Source: Membranipora membranacea
Lineage: Eukaryota; Bryozoa; Gymnolaemata; Cheilostomatida; Membraniporidae
NCBI GenBank assembly: GCA_914767715.1
Contig: OU612074.1
Span: 2,557,501 to 2,621,500 of the forward strand
DNA length: 64,000 bases
Direction: 5' to 3'
Shown piece by piece: positions 27,184 through 40,800 of the stretch (within the stretch, counting starts at the first letter, position 1; each line of letters begins with the position of its first letter). The notes under the pieces are model-generated. The model worked only from the letters and a program-made list of their open reading frames with translations, was not told where the DNA came from and did no database searches. The position numbers and the translations under genes were made by a program.

Positions 27184-29456
27184 GTTATTCACATAACCGA
27201 TTAGGATAGACTTCAAGATTAACTGTTACATGATATTAGCATTGTTCAAGCCATCTTGTCTTCTAACCTTTTCACAAGCTAACCTTTTTCGAGGTTACTT
27301 AAATTTTTTTGGGTTAAATAGTTAACAACACCAGTCGGCTTTTGATCTTTAGTGATTCTGCCATGACAACAAACTACTTATTTTTCTATAAACCGCTCAA
27401 GCCCGCTTCAAGGGTCTAAATTATCTTTATACTTTGCCCTCAATTTTGTTTCTTTGTTCTACAATTACACGTTTTCTATCATGCTACTTTATGTTACATG
27501 ACAATAGAGCTTAGTCAAGTAAATCTCTTCTGTCTTCTGATATATATATATATACTTTATTATATATATATTATATATAGATATAAAGTGATTTGTTGAA
27601 CAACGCTTCAGCCATAATACCCTAGAATGACTATCAAATAGAACAGGCATCCAAATAAACCTCGGATAAGTCTACATAAAACACTATATGCAACTAAATA
27701 CTAATTTGAAAATTATTCAATGAAAACTTGATTGTTATACAATAAGTTAGTACCTAATTTCGAAAATTAAGAGCAAATTAATTCACAATCGAAAAATCAA
27801 CTTCAGTTATTGAGCACATCATAATATTACTGTTAATACAATAGAAGTATCTGCTTCAAATATACAGTGATTTTTAAGAAAAATAATGTATTTCCATCAA
27901 TAATAATAATCGCATATATTTTTGGAACAGTTGATAAAATTGTTTTTAAAAAGCAGTAATTTCTAAGCTTTCGTCAATAAGGTAAAATAGGTTAAGAGTG
28001 AAAAATGATAAACTTTTTCGCTGTTGTAAATGCTAATTTATTGTCACACACACTGAGTCATGGGAGAGTCTCTATAAAAAACTCCTCATCCTCTTAGCTG
28101 GAGATAATTTTTGATAATCCTCTCAAGCTCAATCTAATTGTGATTATCCCAATCTCATCCGCCTCTATGACTGTCTCTTGGGGAATTTCACATTGAGATG
28201 GTGCTTATGCTTATGGGGGAGAATTGAGTACTTAGCGTACTTAACCCGGCCCAACCGGCCCAACGTAGTTCTTGTAAGGGCTACCAACACCCATCAATAT
28301 ATTGTTTTCAAAATTAAATACCGTAGATTTAGTATTAAAGTACCATGATGTTGATGATCAAGGGGGAGAATACATCCTGATATACGTTTGTGTGAATGAC
28401 AACATGATATCGATCAGGAATTCTATTATGCAATCTTTGGTTTAACAAATAAGGCTGAGGAAATACCGCAGTGTCATTAAAATTGCCATCACTGCCGGCA
28501 AAAAATTATTGAAAATACGGTCTTGTCAAAATATATTGAGGCTTAAAATTTAAGTTGGGCCCTAGATTAGGGAGTGGTTATTATTACTGAAGAGCAAAAG
28601 TAAGGTTTGATTTAGTTAGTATCATTGATATGAATATGAATATGAATATATATCAGTGGTTAGTATATGTCAAGAGATTGTTATTCTCAGCAATAAAGCA
28701 TTAAATAACATATCAGTAAATCCATAATAATCAAACCCACATAAAAGACCTAATTGATACATCAAGGCTGGCTTTCTGCTGGTGACACGTGATTCAGGTG
28801 AAACAGGCACCGCGCAGATATAATAAAATATTTAAGCAGTGCTAAATTATTCATGGCGCAATCTGAGTGTTGGAGGAAGCCACAAAACTGGCTTATAAAA
28901 TGAATATTGAAAACTGAGGCGCATGGATGGGATACCGGTGTAGTATGGTTAGTGTAATCTGAGAAGTTATGTCCACCATACACAAACACGCAACTCCTGT
29001 CATATTGTGATAATTGTCCCAGTTATTTTCTTAACATAAATAACACATAGCTACCCTAAAATTAATTGTCACAGTCAAGCATCAGCCGTAAACGTACTAT
29101 ACTGTTATGAAGGAGTCCTGTTATCAAGTCCATGTTATCAGCATATTAAGCATGAAACCTGGTAAATTTAATAAATAGACCATGGCCTAAGGGAAGCTAA
29201 TCTCGCCGATGCTGGAATACTAGCCTTAATCATCAAAACCACATCGTCAACTCAACTCAACTCAATTCGGAGATTAGAACTCTGTCACCTAATACACCTC
29301 ATTTCATCTATGGTGTCTCAATTTCACTGATGTAACATTTTGTAATTAGTCTTTGACACAAGACAATAACGCATGTAAACACGAGAGTATCGCTCTATTT
29401 GTATGTAAATATTGAGTTATTGATAACAAGGCTTACGTTTAGTTTAACTCAGAAGA
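27184..29456 (+). other. 3' UTR and intergenic region between collagen and neuropeptide genes
   Basis: AT-rich sequence without a convincing exon. The collagen 3' UTR probably runs to about 27680, since AATAAA is at 27654. An alternating TA-rich stretch lies at 27540-27590. The remainder is unique sequence in which I see nothing else. Confidence 0.5.
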
Positions 29457-29464
29457 TATAAATT
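29457..29464 (+). promoter_or_regulatory. TATA box of the neuropeptide gene
   Basis: TATAAATT lies 101 bases before the ATG at 29558. An initiator-like CAATCATTG lies about 30 bases downstream. This gives a leader of about 70 bases with no ATG-rich stretch. No other promoter elements were identified. Confidence 0.5.
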
Positions 29465-29557
29465 CACAATCTGCTGCTCAAGGCAATCATTGTCCGGATG
29501 AGCTGGTTGTACGAAGGTCTGTGATTTTAGAGACAAGAGAAGGAACATATAACAATT

Positions 29558-31043
29558 ATGAGGCTGGAACTTGTGCTAGCTGGAACTCTTCTGGGTTTTG
29601 CTGCAGCATTACCATTTGACGCAACGACTTCCACCGAGGTATGTTTTATCTTCCTTGTATTGCGATGTATGGTAATAAATAAAATACTGTGGTTGCTTTT
29701 TTAAATAACAACGATTTCATTCATGTTTTTTTAACAGCACTGGATACCTCTAATGGGTGGTTGGATTCAAAGAATCTCACTTGGAACAATTAAATATTTG
29801 ACAGCATCTAATCACACTAACTCATTTAGATCACACCACCTCTTGATGATTAAAAAACCACAAATCTACTCTCTTATTTATTTCCTTTTTGCAGAATATT
29901 CCAGATGACAGCTCTGAAGGTCTGAACCATGATGAACTATTGGAGCTTATGCTTTTGAAATATCTGTCCAACAAAGAGTGAGTGCAAGAAATATGAAATT
30001 AATGTCTTATTTTATTATAAGTGGGGTATAAATCTTAGGGCGTGTCTGCTTAGCTCTGACAAGCCCTTCAAAGGTGCAAAAAATATCACGAGTTAAAAAG
30101 TACGATGGTAAACACACATAAAACAAACATAGTAATGAGTTTGAGAAATAATGGTCTTCTGTTGAGATGTACCAGAAAGCCATGCTGTGGCACAGCACTG
30201 CTTGAACTCTTCTGTTGTCAATAAACCTGTCCCAAATTAATTTTCATACATAGTCTTTCAACTTTGTAGTTTTGTTAGATTCCCTTCAATAACTCGATTA
30301 ATTTTTATTAGTTACTTTGCTGACTGATATTTTACAGAAATGGCGGGGAGGTTTTACCCTCAGAGGAGGAGGAAGACGATGATTTAGACAAAGAGGAACT
30401 GGAAGATTTGCTCGACCAGTATCAGCAGAAATCTAACAAACGTGTCTACGATGGCTTCATTCCCCCTAGCAGCGCCGAGTTCAAAGAAGATGCCCGCTCC
30501 GCTCACCCCGATGATCCCTTTATGCAATTGACGAGCAAGCGTTACCTCAGCAGCTTGGATTCCGGCATGTTACCGAGTAAGAGGTATCTCAGCCGCCTCA
30601 ACTCCGGACTACCAACTAAAAGATACCTGAGCAGTCTGGACTCCGGTCTCCTCCCCATGAAGAGATATCTAAGCGAGCTGCGCTCAGGCTTTCTCCCCAG
30701 TAAGAGATACATAGATGGATTAAATTCGGGGTTTTTACCCAGTAAGAGGTACCTGGATGGGGTCAACTCAGGGTTAATGCCTTCAAAGAGATACTTGGAC
30801 AGTTTGAGTTCCGGGTTACCAAGTAAAAGATATCTCGATAGCTTAAACTCAGGCATGGCACCGTCCAAACGATATCTAGACAGCCTCGGTTCTGGTTTTG
30901 CACCTAGCAAAAGATATCTCGATAGTCTGAGTGCTGGATTTGCTCCTAACAAGCGATATTTGGATAGTTTGAACTCGGGCCTTACACCAAACAAAAGATA
31001 TCTAGATAACGTTGGTTCCGGCTTCCTCCCTGACAAAAAATGA
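29558..31043 (+). CDS. neuropeptide precursor, orcokinin/pedal-peptide-like, 12 repeats
   Basis: Three coding exons (29558-29638, 29895-29977, 30338-31043) give 289 residues. Exon 1 encodes a signal peptide (MRLELVLAGTLLGFAAALP). A very acidic spacer follows (SEEEEDDDLDKEELED), then SNKR and one longer spacer peptide ending in TSKR. Next come 12 peptides of 11-12 residues, each split by Lys-Arg; the last ends DKK before the stop. The consensus is Y-L-[DS]-S-L-x-S-G-[FLM]-x-P-[SN]. Examples are YLDSLNSGLTPN and YLDSLGSGFAPS. None has a C-terminal Gly, so the peptides are probably not amidated. The D-x-L/I-x-x-SGF pattern recalls orcokinins, nematode NLP-14/15 and molluscan pedal peptides. I infer membership of that superfamily, with a variant not matching any I can recall exactly. 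The peptides are likely secreted by neurons or neuroendocrine cells. All introns fall before the repeat exon. Confidence 0.9.
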
Positions 31044-31440
31044 TTCTTTTACTTGACAATCTATAAACGGTAACTTCTTACGACAATCAGTGATACTTGA
31101 TCTACAGATGCGTCTTTCATAATTTCGGGTGAAAAGAGAATGTTTTCCTCCGTGTCATATATTATTGTGTATGAATGAGATCTCATGTCTGATTTTCTAG
31201 TCAATTACTATGGTTGTGTCAGCAGTGGTGTCACGCTATGAAATAATGTGTTGCGATGACATCCTGACCTCTGACTTCTGTCATCGACAATTAATGACTT
31301 GTTTCACCTGGTTAGACAACTAAGACAGTGGTGACATCATATTGTAATTGTTATAATTTTCATAAAATCATTTATTATGACATATCATATTTTTTATAAT
31401 AATATGTTTTAATTTTTACATGACTTCGACCTGTTCGATA

Positions 31441-31446
31441 AATAAA
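31441..31446 (+). promoter_or_regulatory. poly-A signal of the neuropeptide gene
   Basis: AATAAA lies 398 bases after the stop codon and is the first canonical plus-strand hexamer I found there. It implies a 3' UTR of about 420 bases that ends before the convergent EMC1 stop at 31880. Confidence 0.5.
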
Positions 31447-31879
31447 TGGCCACAAAGATATCTGATGTGTTGAAAAATCATTACGTACGTATCAATTTAC
31501 AACATTAATATTACATCTACAGTACAATTATGATTTTATATACAGCCTTATTTCTGCATAACTTTCAAGCAATGGAGGAAAACTTTTTCAGGAAGCAAAA
31601 AATTATTGACTCAATAAAAATGTGTTATGAAACGACATTCCTGTTAGATCTCATTTATATTGCTCCACGCCTTTGGTTACACCAGATTTACTGGCAAAAG
31701 AAATTTTCACAAAGCCAAGTATAATAGATTAATCACTACATTTCATTTGATCAATAAAACAATCGACATTGAAGGAGAAATTATACAACTCGCCCTAACT
31801 GTACTTAGGCAGGCTAATTATAACTTGGATTTGGCACTGTGACTGATAATTACCTAACTGTGAGAAAACAAGCAGGAAA

Positions 31880-34800
31880 CTATCTCCAAGCTCTGGTCAC
31901 CATTTTCTTTAACGCGAAATGACGAGATATGAACGACACAGCTATCATACCAATAGTCACAGCGCCGATAAACAGATAGTCAAAATCATCCTTCAACACA
32001 TCGTACATCTTAGAGGGCGCCACTCTCGTATAGAACACATCTGAAAACAGAGATCAGAAATCAATCATTTTGTGTGATCAGAGCAATTAATTGAAGCATT
32101 CCACCTGCAGACATTGCTGTACACAATTCATTTACAGTCTTTCCTTTCTTTGTCCTTTACCACAAAATCCTTTCTACATAGAACCCCATGCAGTTATACA
32201 AATGGCGGTCTCAAGTTCGTAAACCACCGAGTCATTGCCACCCCCATAAAAACAAAGGTGAAGTCATACTCCGGCTTTATTGGGCTGAGTTCCAGCTTGT
32301 AGGTCATGACCCCGATCACAACGAGGGTGGAAGATGGACCATAGCGAACCCGGAACTATGAGGCCTTCCCTTCAACCCCACCCCTACAGCCACCCCAAAC
32401 TATGACGCCTTCCCGGCGGTGCTATCAGTGACATCATTTTGTTTTGCGTACTTTGACGACATCAGAGTAAGGATATACCCTTACTCTGTGATGTAATACA
32501 AACAATAACAGCTAATTTAGCTTATTGCAGGTGGACCGACAAGCAACGCTGATTTAGTAGATTTTGTATTTTGAATTTCTCAATTCCTGTTCATGTTGTT
32601 AGAATACTATCAGATTTCACTCTTATCTACCATGTATACAGTCATTGGTATTTATTTATTAGTATTATGAAGTGATAAGCAGTGATATCATTATGTAATA
32701 TTGTTGACATATAAACACCCTGTGGAGTGATGTTAGGCTACATGTACGTAAGTAAGTCATACAATTAAGTTTTATAATAAATATCGTTATCTGTATTGTG
32801 AATTATTAGAACTTAGTGATAGGTTTGACATTTAAATGCTGAGAATAAGTTTAATGTTGTAGTTGGTTTGGCAACCTGATTTTGCCTATTCATTTTCATG
32901 AGAGAATAATAATAATATTAATTTTATTGTATTGTATTCGGTACCACTTAAATCAGATGGTGGTGGTGAACAAGTTGGGTCTATGTATGGAGATATTATT
33001 GATAGCATGGGCAGCCAGGATTTGGACCTGCAACTCTCAGATTAAGGAGCTCAAATCCTTACTAGCAAATCATTCTGCCATAATAAGATCTTACTTTGAT
33101 ACATTGAGAGAAGGTTGAGTTATAGCAGATTATGAGATAATAATTATCACAGATCAATATACTTACTCTTACTCTATATCACTGATAGAACTGGCACAAG
33201 ACCAATGTCACATATCTTATTTGTAAATTTAACTTCAAATCAATATTCCCACAAGCCTTTTTGTGTGCTGACATAATTGAAGTTTAATATTTAATGTTTA
33301 CACTCAGAATAAGGACAAACACGAAGGTCCCATCAGTGTTATCCGGAAATTCCCAACCGATGATGCAATTTCAGTCAACAAAAAATTGCAAGTGCTTGTC
33401 TGGTTACTTATTTCAGTGGCTTACTTAGCATTTTAATTTAAAACTCGGTCGCCCTGGGGCCCATTGTTTGGTGCTGATCACCGAAAGGCGTATGTTGGAT
33501 TGATTGATTTATCATTTATTACATGCATTAGGAATGTTTTGACTAAACGATTGCACATCAACATACAAACATCATGATGGTGTTTGCCAGTACCAAGTAC
33601 ATATGTGTATGTATATTAGTTGGCATACCATGATATCTAGGATAATGTTTCTAAGAAACTGACAGGGTGTGGGGTACAAGAATCCGGCAGTTATTTTGAG
33701 TTAATTTGCGCTGCATGAGGGGAGAGATAACCACAGTCTCTTCCTCATGCATATCTGAATAAATCTCTTTTGTAATCGTCACTTCATTAACATTGTTAAA
33801 CAGTTTTAATAGTTTAGTTTATAATTAAAAAAGGGCTAATAAGATCATAAATGTCTTCATTTGTTGTGAAGACATTAACGCTGTGACATGTCACGCCGAT
33901 GAGAGGCGAGCTTTGTTTTGATAGGGCAGTGGAATGATTGCGGTCATTTCCGTGCAATTTCAGTAATATTTTACCTTGCCGAGTTTAGAAAACCCAAAAA
34001 CAAAGAGATCTGACAGGCTTTGATGGATGCAGAGGGGCGATTAAACAAAAAAGCTCATTAGATTTTATTTCCGTATTTTCAATCAGCAATAGATGATATT
34101 GTAATAATATAAATGTATTTATAGAGTGCCCACGCTCATCAATAAGTGATCTGAATTAAATTGTGACAGCTGCTGTTGAATATCAAAGCTATGACTTCTT
34201 AAAACTCAATTTCCTCATTAAAATTTCAGTTTTATTTGCATAGAGGACAATCGCCCTGCTGACAGGCCCTCAGAAATGGATGACAGCTGGGTGGCCGACG
34301 CCCTGTCTGAGGGTTCATTAGTCGGGTAATGAGAGGAACTAATCGTATACCGGTAATCAAATTGCATTGAACTGGTCAATCGCGGAGCATTGTATATTTA
34401 GAACTTCTTTACATTCATGTATTCAATAAAAAAGGAAACTTGTAATAATAGACAGGAGATTACACCCACAAGTGGTCATTATTGTTAATTGATGTTTTGG
34501 CACGGATAAAATTCCACATATCATCATAAAATACCAGTTTTTTTCTTTCCTCTTCTCGTATTTAGACTGCCAACAATGGCAACTTATTTTTGGGCTCCGT
34601 GTCTCATCTCAGATGGTACAACTGCGCAGAGAGAGCCTCATCGCCTCACTATTTTTTAACTGTCCATTTTATATTACCTAATGATGACAATTACACCAAA
34701 CCAAACCGTGTACAGACTTTAAATGATATTTGGTTTTAAACAATCCTACAGCGCTCTGACTCTTTTTCCATTTTTGTTCATGTCTACTTTTACGGCCAGT

Positions 34801-37800
34801 ATATACACCAAATCAATCAAATGCACATTAAATCACAGGTAGACAAGTTAATAGGGGCCTATAGGGTAGCGGGACTGTTTGCGGAAATATTGTCAGGGAA
34901 GTACTGGCAGACTCACGGCGGTGGTCCTAGTTATTAACAGAACGTTATCTCGTACTCACGCGAGCGATAAAAGCTGCGCTGGAGCCAATATTACTGAGTA
35001 AATACCAATGTATCAGAATACCAACACTTTTATCTGTTTAATTAAAACACTTAAAAAATTCATATCAGGTAGATATATCAAAAACCAATGTATTCTACGA
35101 CTATCTCAATATGAAGCATGGGAAACTATGTAAACTTGTGAAATTTGATGGATGGATTAGGATGTATTTTTAACAACTAATGAACCGACGTAGAATTGTT
35201 AGATGTATCCAAGGTACATTGCTGGCTAGCAAGGACACCTGGTCCCCTCCCGCACGGTTGGCTTATGTGGGTAAAAACTTAATGGAATCTTGCAAAGAGC
35301 ATTTTTGAAGCAAAATTCGGAAGCAACCAAAACAAGCGTCGGCATTTGTTTCTCTATCAATAATCACTAATGATATTTTCTGTCACTCTTGAATCATTTT
35401 AATTTATGCACATTTCAAACGTCATTTGAAGAGCGAGTGTAAGACTTTATGATCATAATCACCAATTAAATGTATTACAAGGAAGGGATTAAAATTACAT
35501 ATTTTATCGAAATATCAAACAGAGCCAAACTTCACCTATCTCGCCTTGCCTTTTTTGTGTGACAAATCTGCCTACACAAAATTTATATCGCATTGTATGA
35601 CAATGCTTTCTGCTTCGCTCAGTCTTAATGCTATAGATCCCCTAGTTAAGTAGGTTTAATGTATCCAATATTGGTCACAAAAATTACCAGTAATTTTCTG
35701 CTTGGTTCATTTTATAAAGCTAATCTGTCAAATGAGTCGAGCTAATCATTCTAAATCTCTTTTGATTCTCCAGATTATAACTGATTAGTTGGCTGTTAGC
35801 AATTAAAATCCAGATTACAGTTATACATTTACAGCACCACTGACGGTCTCAGAGAAAAATATCAACAAGGCAGACACAATATTTCATGTCATCTCTTGTC
35901 GGCGGAGGTGAGATGTTAACTAATAGGGGTTAAATTGTGTGCCCCCCCTTCCTGGACAGCACAGCTCGGTCAAACCACAGACACGCAGAGTCTCCGGTTA
36001 CTCTTTATGTAAGGAACGAACTTCCCTCCTGAGAACACTTACACAACGCAACAGTAACAATGACCATAATCTCAACCTTGCTTTCAATATTTCCTCGTCT
36101 GTTAGAAGAAAATTCCAATCATTTGACCGATTAAATCATCAGAAAGCCATTAAAAAATCTAAGTAAGGATTCCTGCCCTAAGCAACTGTTGTTATGCAGT
36201 TGGTCACTGATCAGGTGTGTTAACCATCACATCCTGGTACGCATTATGTCTAATTTTGATCTTAATTTTGTCATGACTTCCCTCCCTGACCAGTTATGAA
36301 ATGTGATTTGTCACATGTTGCATGCTGTAGAGCCTTCAACCAGCCTAGCACGTTACTTCACCAAGGGAAAGAGTTTGCCAAATATAAGTGGCAAAAGGTG
36401 ATAAGACATTTTTTTCCATTTTTCCTTGACAGATATTCTTTCCCAGGAATTTGCCACTTCCTTTAAGGCCCTCAAATATCCTCCTCTATTGGAAATGCAA
36501 TAATTGGTGCAGTGTCTAAAAATGGTACCAAATATTCCGCTTTTTTCAAGTGACAATCCCATAAGCAATGTGTGCACATTATATTATGTATGAAACCTTA
36601 GAGTGCAAGGCGATCTCTGTGTGTCAAATTCCTTATCAAAATACCAAACAGGTTATATGGTTTCTGGGTAACCTAGAGAACCTGTCGGTAGGTTAGAGCA
36701 CCTGTCGGTAGGTTAGAGCACCTGCACACACATGTCAAGTGATCGTACACATCCTTACCTAGACCATAGGCTACGAGAAGGCTAGTACTCTCCAGACCGG
36801 AGGGCTCACAGTGTATCTCTCTTATTCTGTACACACTCTGATTATAGTTGAGGGTCCCCTCAAAGCTGAGAGGCAGCTCGGGCATGTACGGCGGCACCCC
36901 TTCTTCCTTACTAGCCTGTGTATGCTCCAACAGCCTACGAGGGTCCACAAACATCTTAGGAACCTCGACTATACCACCAACAGTTCTAGCCACTATAACA
37001 GTAAATACGACATTTCAATATGAAGTAACTGACAAATCAAGGCAAAGCAAAGTTACACTAAAAACGGGATATAGCTGGAGTTAAGTTGAGCTCGTTTGAG
37101 GTGACTTATTGTTAGCTAAGGCGGGAGCTTACATAAACTCATGGTATTGAGTATAAAGTAAAGTTAAGCTAGCAATAAATTCCACCATTTCAAGCCGGCA
37201 AAAATGGCAAAACTTTGCTACCGCAAATACTTTACTGGTCTAGGGCAGTTCAAGACGCTGGGAGTAAAATTCAGGAAGTTACCTCACATTATTTTAAAGG
37301 TTATAGTGAACTGACAACCTGTCTAATGTAATAACGATCTGCCAAAGTCTTGTCAAAGTTACAAGTTGGTGTTGGGTGTAACTGGGTATAATCTACCACA
37401 ATTATATCTAACTTCAAACTTTAAGGTGAGGTCCATTGTTCCAGGCGTTATATTTGACAAGGTATCAATCAAAATCTACAAATAACTCTATACCTGGATT
37501 GGTAAGTCTATTCTCGGACAAACTACAGTGACTTTCAGTGACCTAAATGGACTTACCCGGACTTACAGTGACCTACACTGACCTACAGCGACCTAACCTG
37601 TCCTAGACGGACCCACCCTTACCTAGACTTGCATTGAGGTGATCGGATTGATCTACACCCTCCACAAACTACTTCAATAATAGAAAGTGGGAGACCGATA
37701 ATCCTCTTACTTAGTTATATGAGATTCTGGCAGTGTGTACTTACCGGTCCCTCCCAACATTCTCCCAGATTAAAACATTAAATCAATATTGTGCATTACA

Positions 37801-40800
37801 TTTAAACTAATCCTCGGAGGATTATCTAAATTCTAAACCAATTTTTTGTCCATTGGATGGGATGGTAACCACATTCAAACCTTGTCATAAAATTGAAATT
37901 TTAATTAATAATATGAGGTCTCGTGACCACATTGACTCCTGGACACAGACCAAAAAAGTCAGGTGACTTGATTTATCGAGTTTGTATGATAAATTGTCAG
38001 AATATTTGCGTACTGCATTGCTGATGACAATGCTACATCACCATAAAATTATCAAGTTCCGTCCCGCCCGTCACTTGACATAAGGGAAAGTAGTTTTGGT
38101 TCTGACGCAGACTCACTGAGTATATTTTTCCCTGAGATTCCCCTCTCGGTGAGCGATGTGGACAAGGCGGAGATCTTAGTGCCGAGGATATAAGCTTGTC
38201 TCATCACGACAGGGTTCTTATAGGAGTGGAGCGAGGAAAACGCTGTGGCGTTAGCCTGTGTGGAACCTTCATACAGCTCTAATACAGCGATCTCTGTACG
38301 TCTAGCCTTCTGGTTATAGTATGTATACTAAAAATAGAGAGAAAACCACTGTCAAATATCCATGGAGATCTAATACAGGGAATCATGCATGTTACCTGTA
38401 AAAAAATAATTAGCATGTATTAATATGGCTCAGACATTTGATAACTAGAAAAAGCTGGACATATCATGAATATTGAACAGGGAATTCGTCATTCTACCTG
38501 TAAAAAAATGGTTGTGTTTTGGCAAGATAATTGTTATGATACAAGCTTTGTAACCACTTCTAAGGGGTGAGAAGCTCTTAACGCAGGTAAAAAAGGAATA
38601 TTAATAGGAGTGGTAATTAATCACTCCCACAGCGACTACACAAATAATTATTCAAAAACAACCTGACTATGTGGTCTGTGCCATTATTTTGATGAGTGTC
38701 ATTTTTATGCAAAGCTACCATAACCATGCTAACCGTTACAGCGGCGATCATGGTATCTAGGATCTGGACTACGGGCTTCATCATAAATAAATATGCATAG
38801 AGATTCAGTCATCGCTGTGAGAGACAATTGGGGTGACATTTCACTTGAATATTAATTTCAACACACTATTTTTAGATGCCTGGGAAACTGAAACCACTTG
38901 TGAACAGGGTTGTGTTATTGCCACTTGCCAGGTAGGCACGGGGCATAACTTACACACCCTTCACCTACTCATAGGAATTTTGGCATGTCCATGTCTTTTT
39001 GTCTTTTTGGGGAAATTGCATCATGTATTTTCATTTTTATTAAACCCTCTCACTCGGAAATGCAAGGTCAGACTCAGGAGCGTGTGTGTGGTTCTCTGAC
39101 GCTCGATTTACAATATTTGGCAACCCCTCGAATTCAGGGGGTACTTATACTTCCGAATCTAATTCACTTGATAAGTGACATATTAGCGCACAATCCAGAT
39201 GTGGACCAAAGAGTCAGCAGTAATGTTGCATAGAATTGTGGCATTGGAAAAGGAACGGTGCCTTCCTTCCTGTTGCTGGCAGTGGTGCTGTTTCTCTCGC
39301 CAAGCCAAAGATCCACAAATGAGTTTGGGGGACGGGGGTGGGATTTTTATGCGCTGGGGCATCAGATCATTCGGAGGTTAACGAGGTTAACGTTAAGCCG
39401 GACAGTGATGTCATGACCGGGTGATCACCACAGGTCATTCACTCTGACAAGTCACATGAGCCACTGTCCCTTCCGACCGCCAGCAGGTGGGGGGGGGGAC
39501 AAGAGGGTGGGAAGAACAGTTATCACACTTAGTGCCTTCTTTTATGAATAAATTAAGACACACAAATTCCTTCTTTCCCAAATTTTGAATGCATTTTATG
39601 CAAATCTTAATTTTGATATAGACTCGTACTGCTTCAATATTACACAACGCTTAGCACACCCAGAATGATCTACATAAAAATCTCATTATTATTGTAACCT
39701 AGTGGCGCTGCTGAGGAAATTACACTTTTTTCTTTTCTTAAGAAAGCTGACAATTAGTTCTACTAATGATTGATTGCAGGCGTTTGTTTCTATTGGAAGA
39801 TTCAACAATATCATTATCTCGGCCAGTGAGTTTTCTGTTATATACGACTCCTGCTAGATGATTTGTTTTCTAATCATTGCGGCCTAAATTAGAAGCCTCA
39901 CAAGTTTTAAATGAATCGCTCATTCAAGAAAGAAGAAAATCAATCTCCTCATAACCGAGACATCAGCACATCATCATCGACAACAAAACAATGTCATTAT
40001 CAAAGTCTGAGAGAAAATTTAATAGCTTTTCTGCTCGGCGCTGAGCGATGAGCTATATTGTAAAATTTCTCGCTTGTTTACCTTGTGATTATATACTGGA
40101 GACTTATTTAGTCTGAAATCAATAGTCACATTTTCCTCCTTGCCCCTTACACTATATCCGTGAGTAAGCATTGCTCGTGTTTATATTACAAATTACACAT
40201 TTCTTCTCCAAGTAAATATTATGTATATTCATCTCTAAAGTTAACCGATACAAACACGATAAATCCCACTCTCAACCAACAGACGCCGACCCGACACCCC
40301 CACACCCCGATATCATCACAATAATATCAATAAAAATCCTGGGAACCCTAGATGCGCGGGCAGCCCTTAATTTCAGTCCGAAATTCAATATTGACTAAGC
40401 TCGGCGCTAAGTGATTGACCAAGGTGACATCCCACAGTAATTCACAAGGTTACCAAACATTGCGTTCAGATTTCAAATTTTAATGTATCAATGACTAATC
40501 TACTCCATAGCATATTATAGCTATCATCGATCAGACAAACATTTTAAATCAAATTATCTAAAAACCAAATATATGACGTTGGAGTGGAGCTACTTTTTCC
40601 CAAATTGTGCGCTCTCTGAACCTTTCTTCAATGAGTAGACAATTTTGAAATCAAGTCACTTTCACCCATATCGAACAGTCACTACTGATGGTCTTCATTG
40701 CCGACAAAAAGTAATTTTTTAAATACTTGCAACCAACTTTCCTTTTGCTGGTGGCCCTAATTGTCATCTTGATGATACCAATACATATTAACTTTCTCAT

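Larger units (their letters stand above)
32041..36758 (-). other. last intron of EMC1 (4.7 kb)
   Basis: This is the longest EMC1 intron. I see no exon-like coding block on either strand. It contains a perfect hairpin at 32463-32488 (CAGAGTAAGG, 6-base loop, CCTTACTCTG). At 32350-32420 an AACTATGAGGCCTTCCC / AACTATGACGCCTTCCC pair is repeated. A compact, less AT-rich block lies at 33840-34420. The 78-aa frame at 32882-33118 has no recognisable features. Confidence 0.6.

Noticed and set aside
26836..27216. 126-aa Trp/Ser-rich antisense frame over the last collagen exon
   Set aside because: TCC/TGG runs are the complement of GGA/CCA codons. It has no independent support.
30542..31036. 164-aa antisense repeat frame over the neuropeptide exon
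   Set aside because: It mirrors the repeated sense peptides. The sense strand has a signal peptide, cleavage sites and proper splicing.
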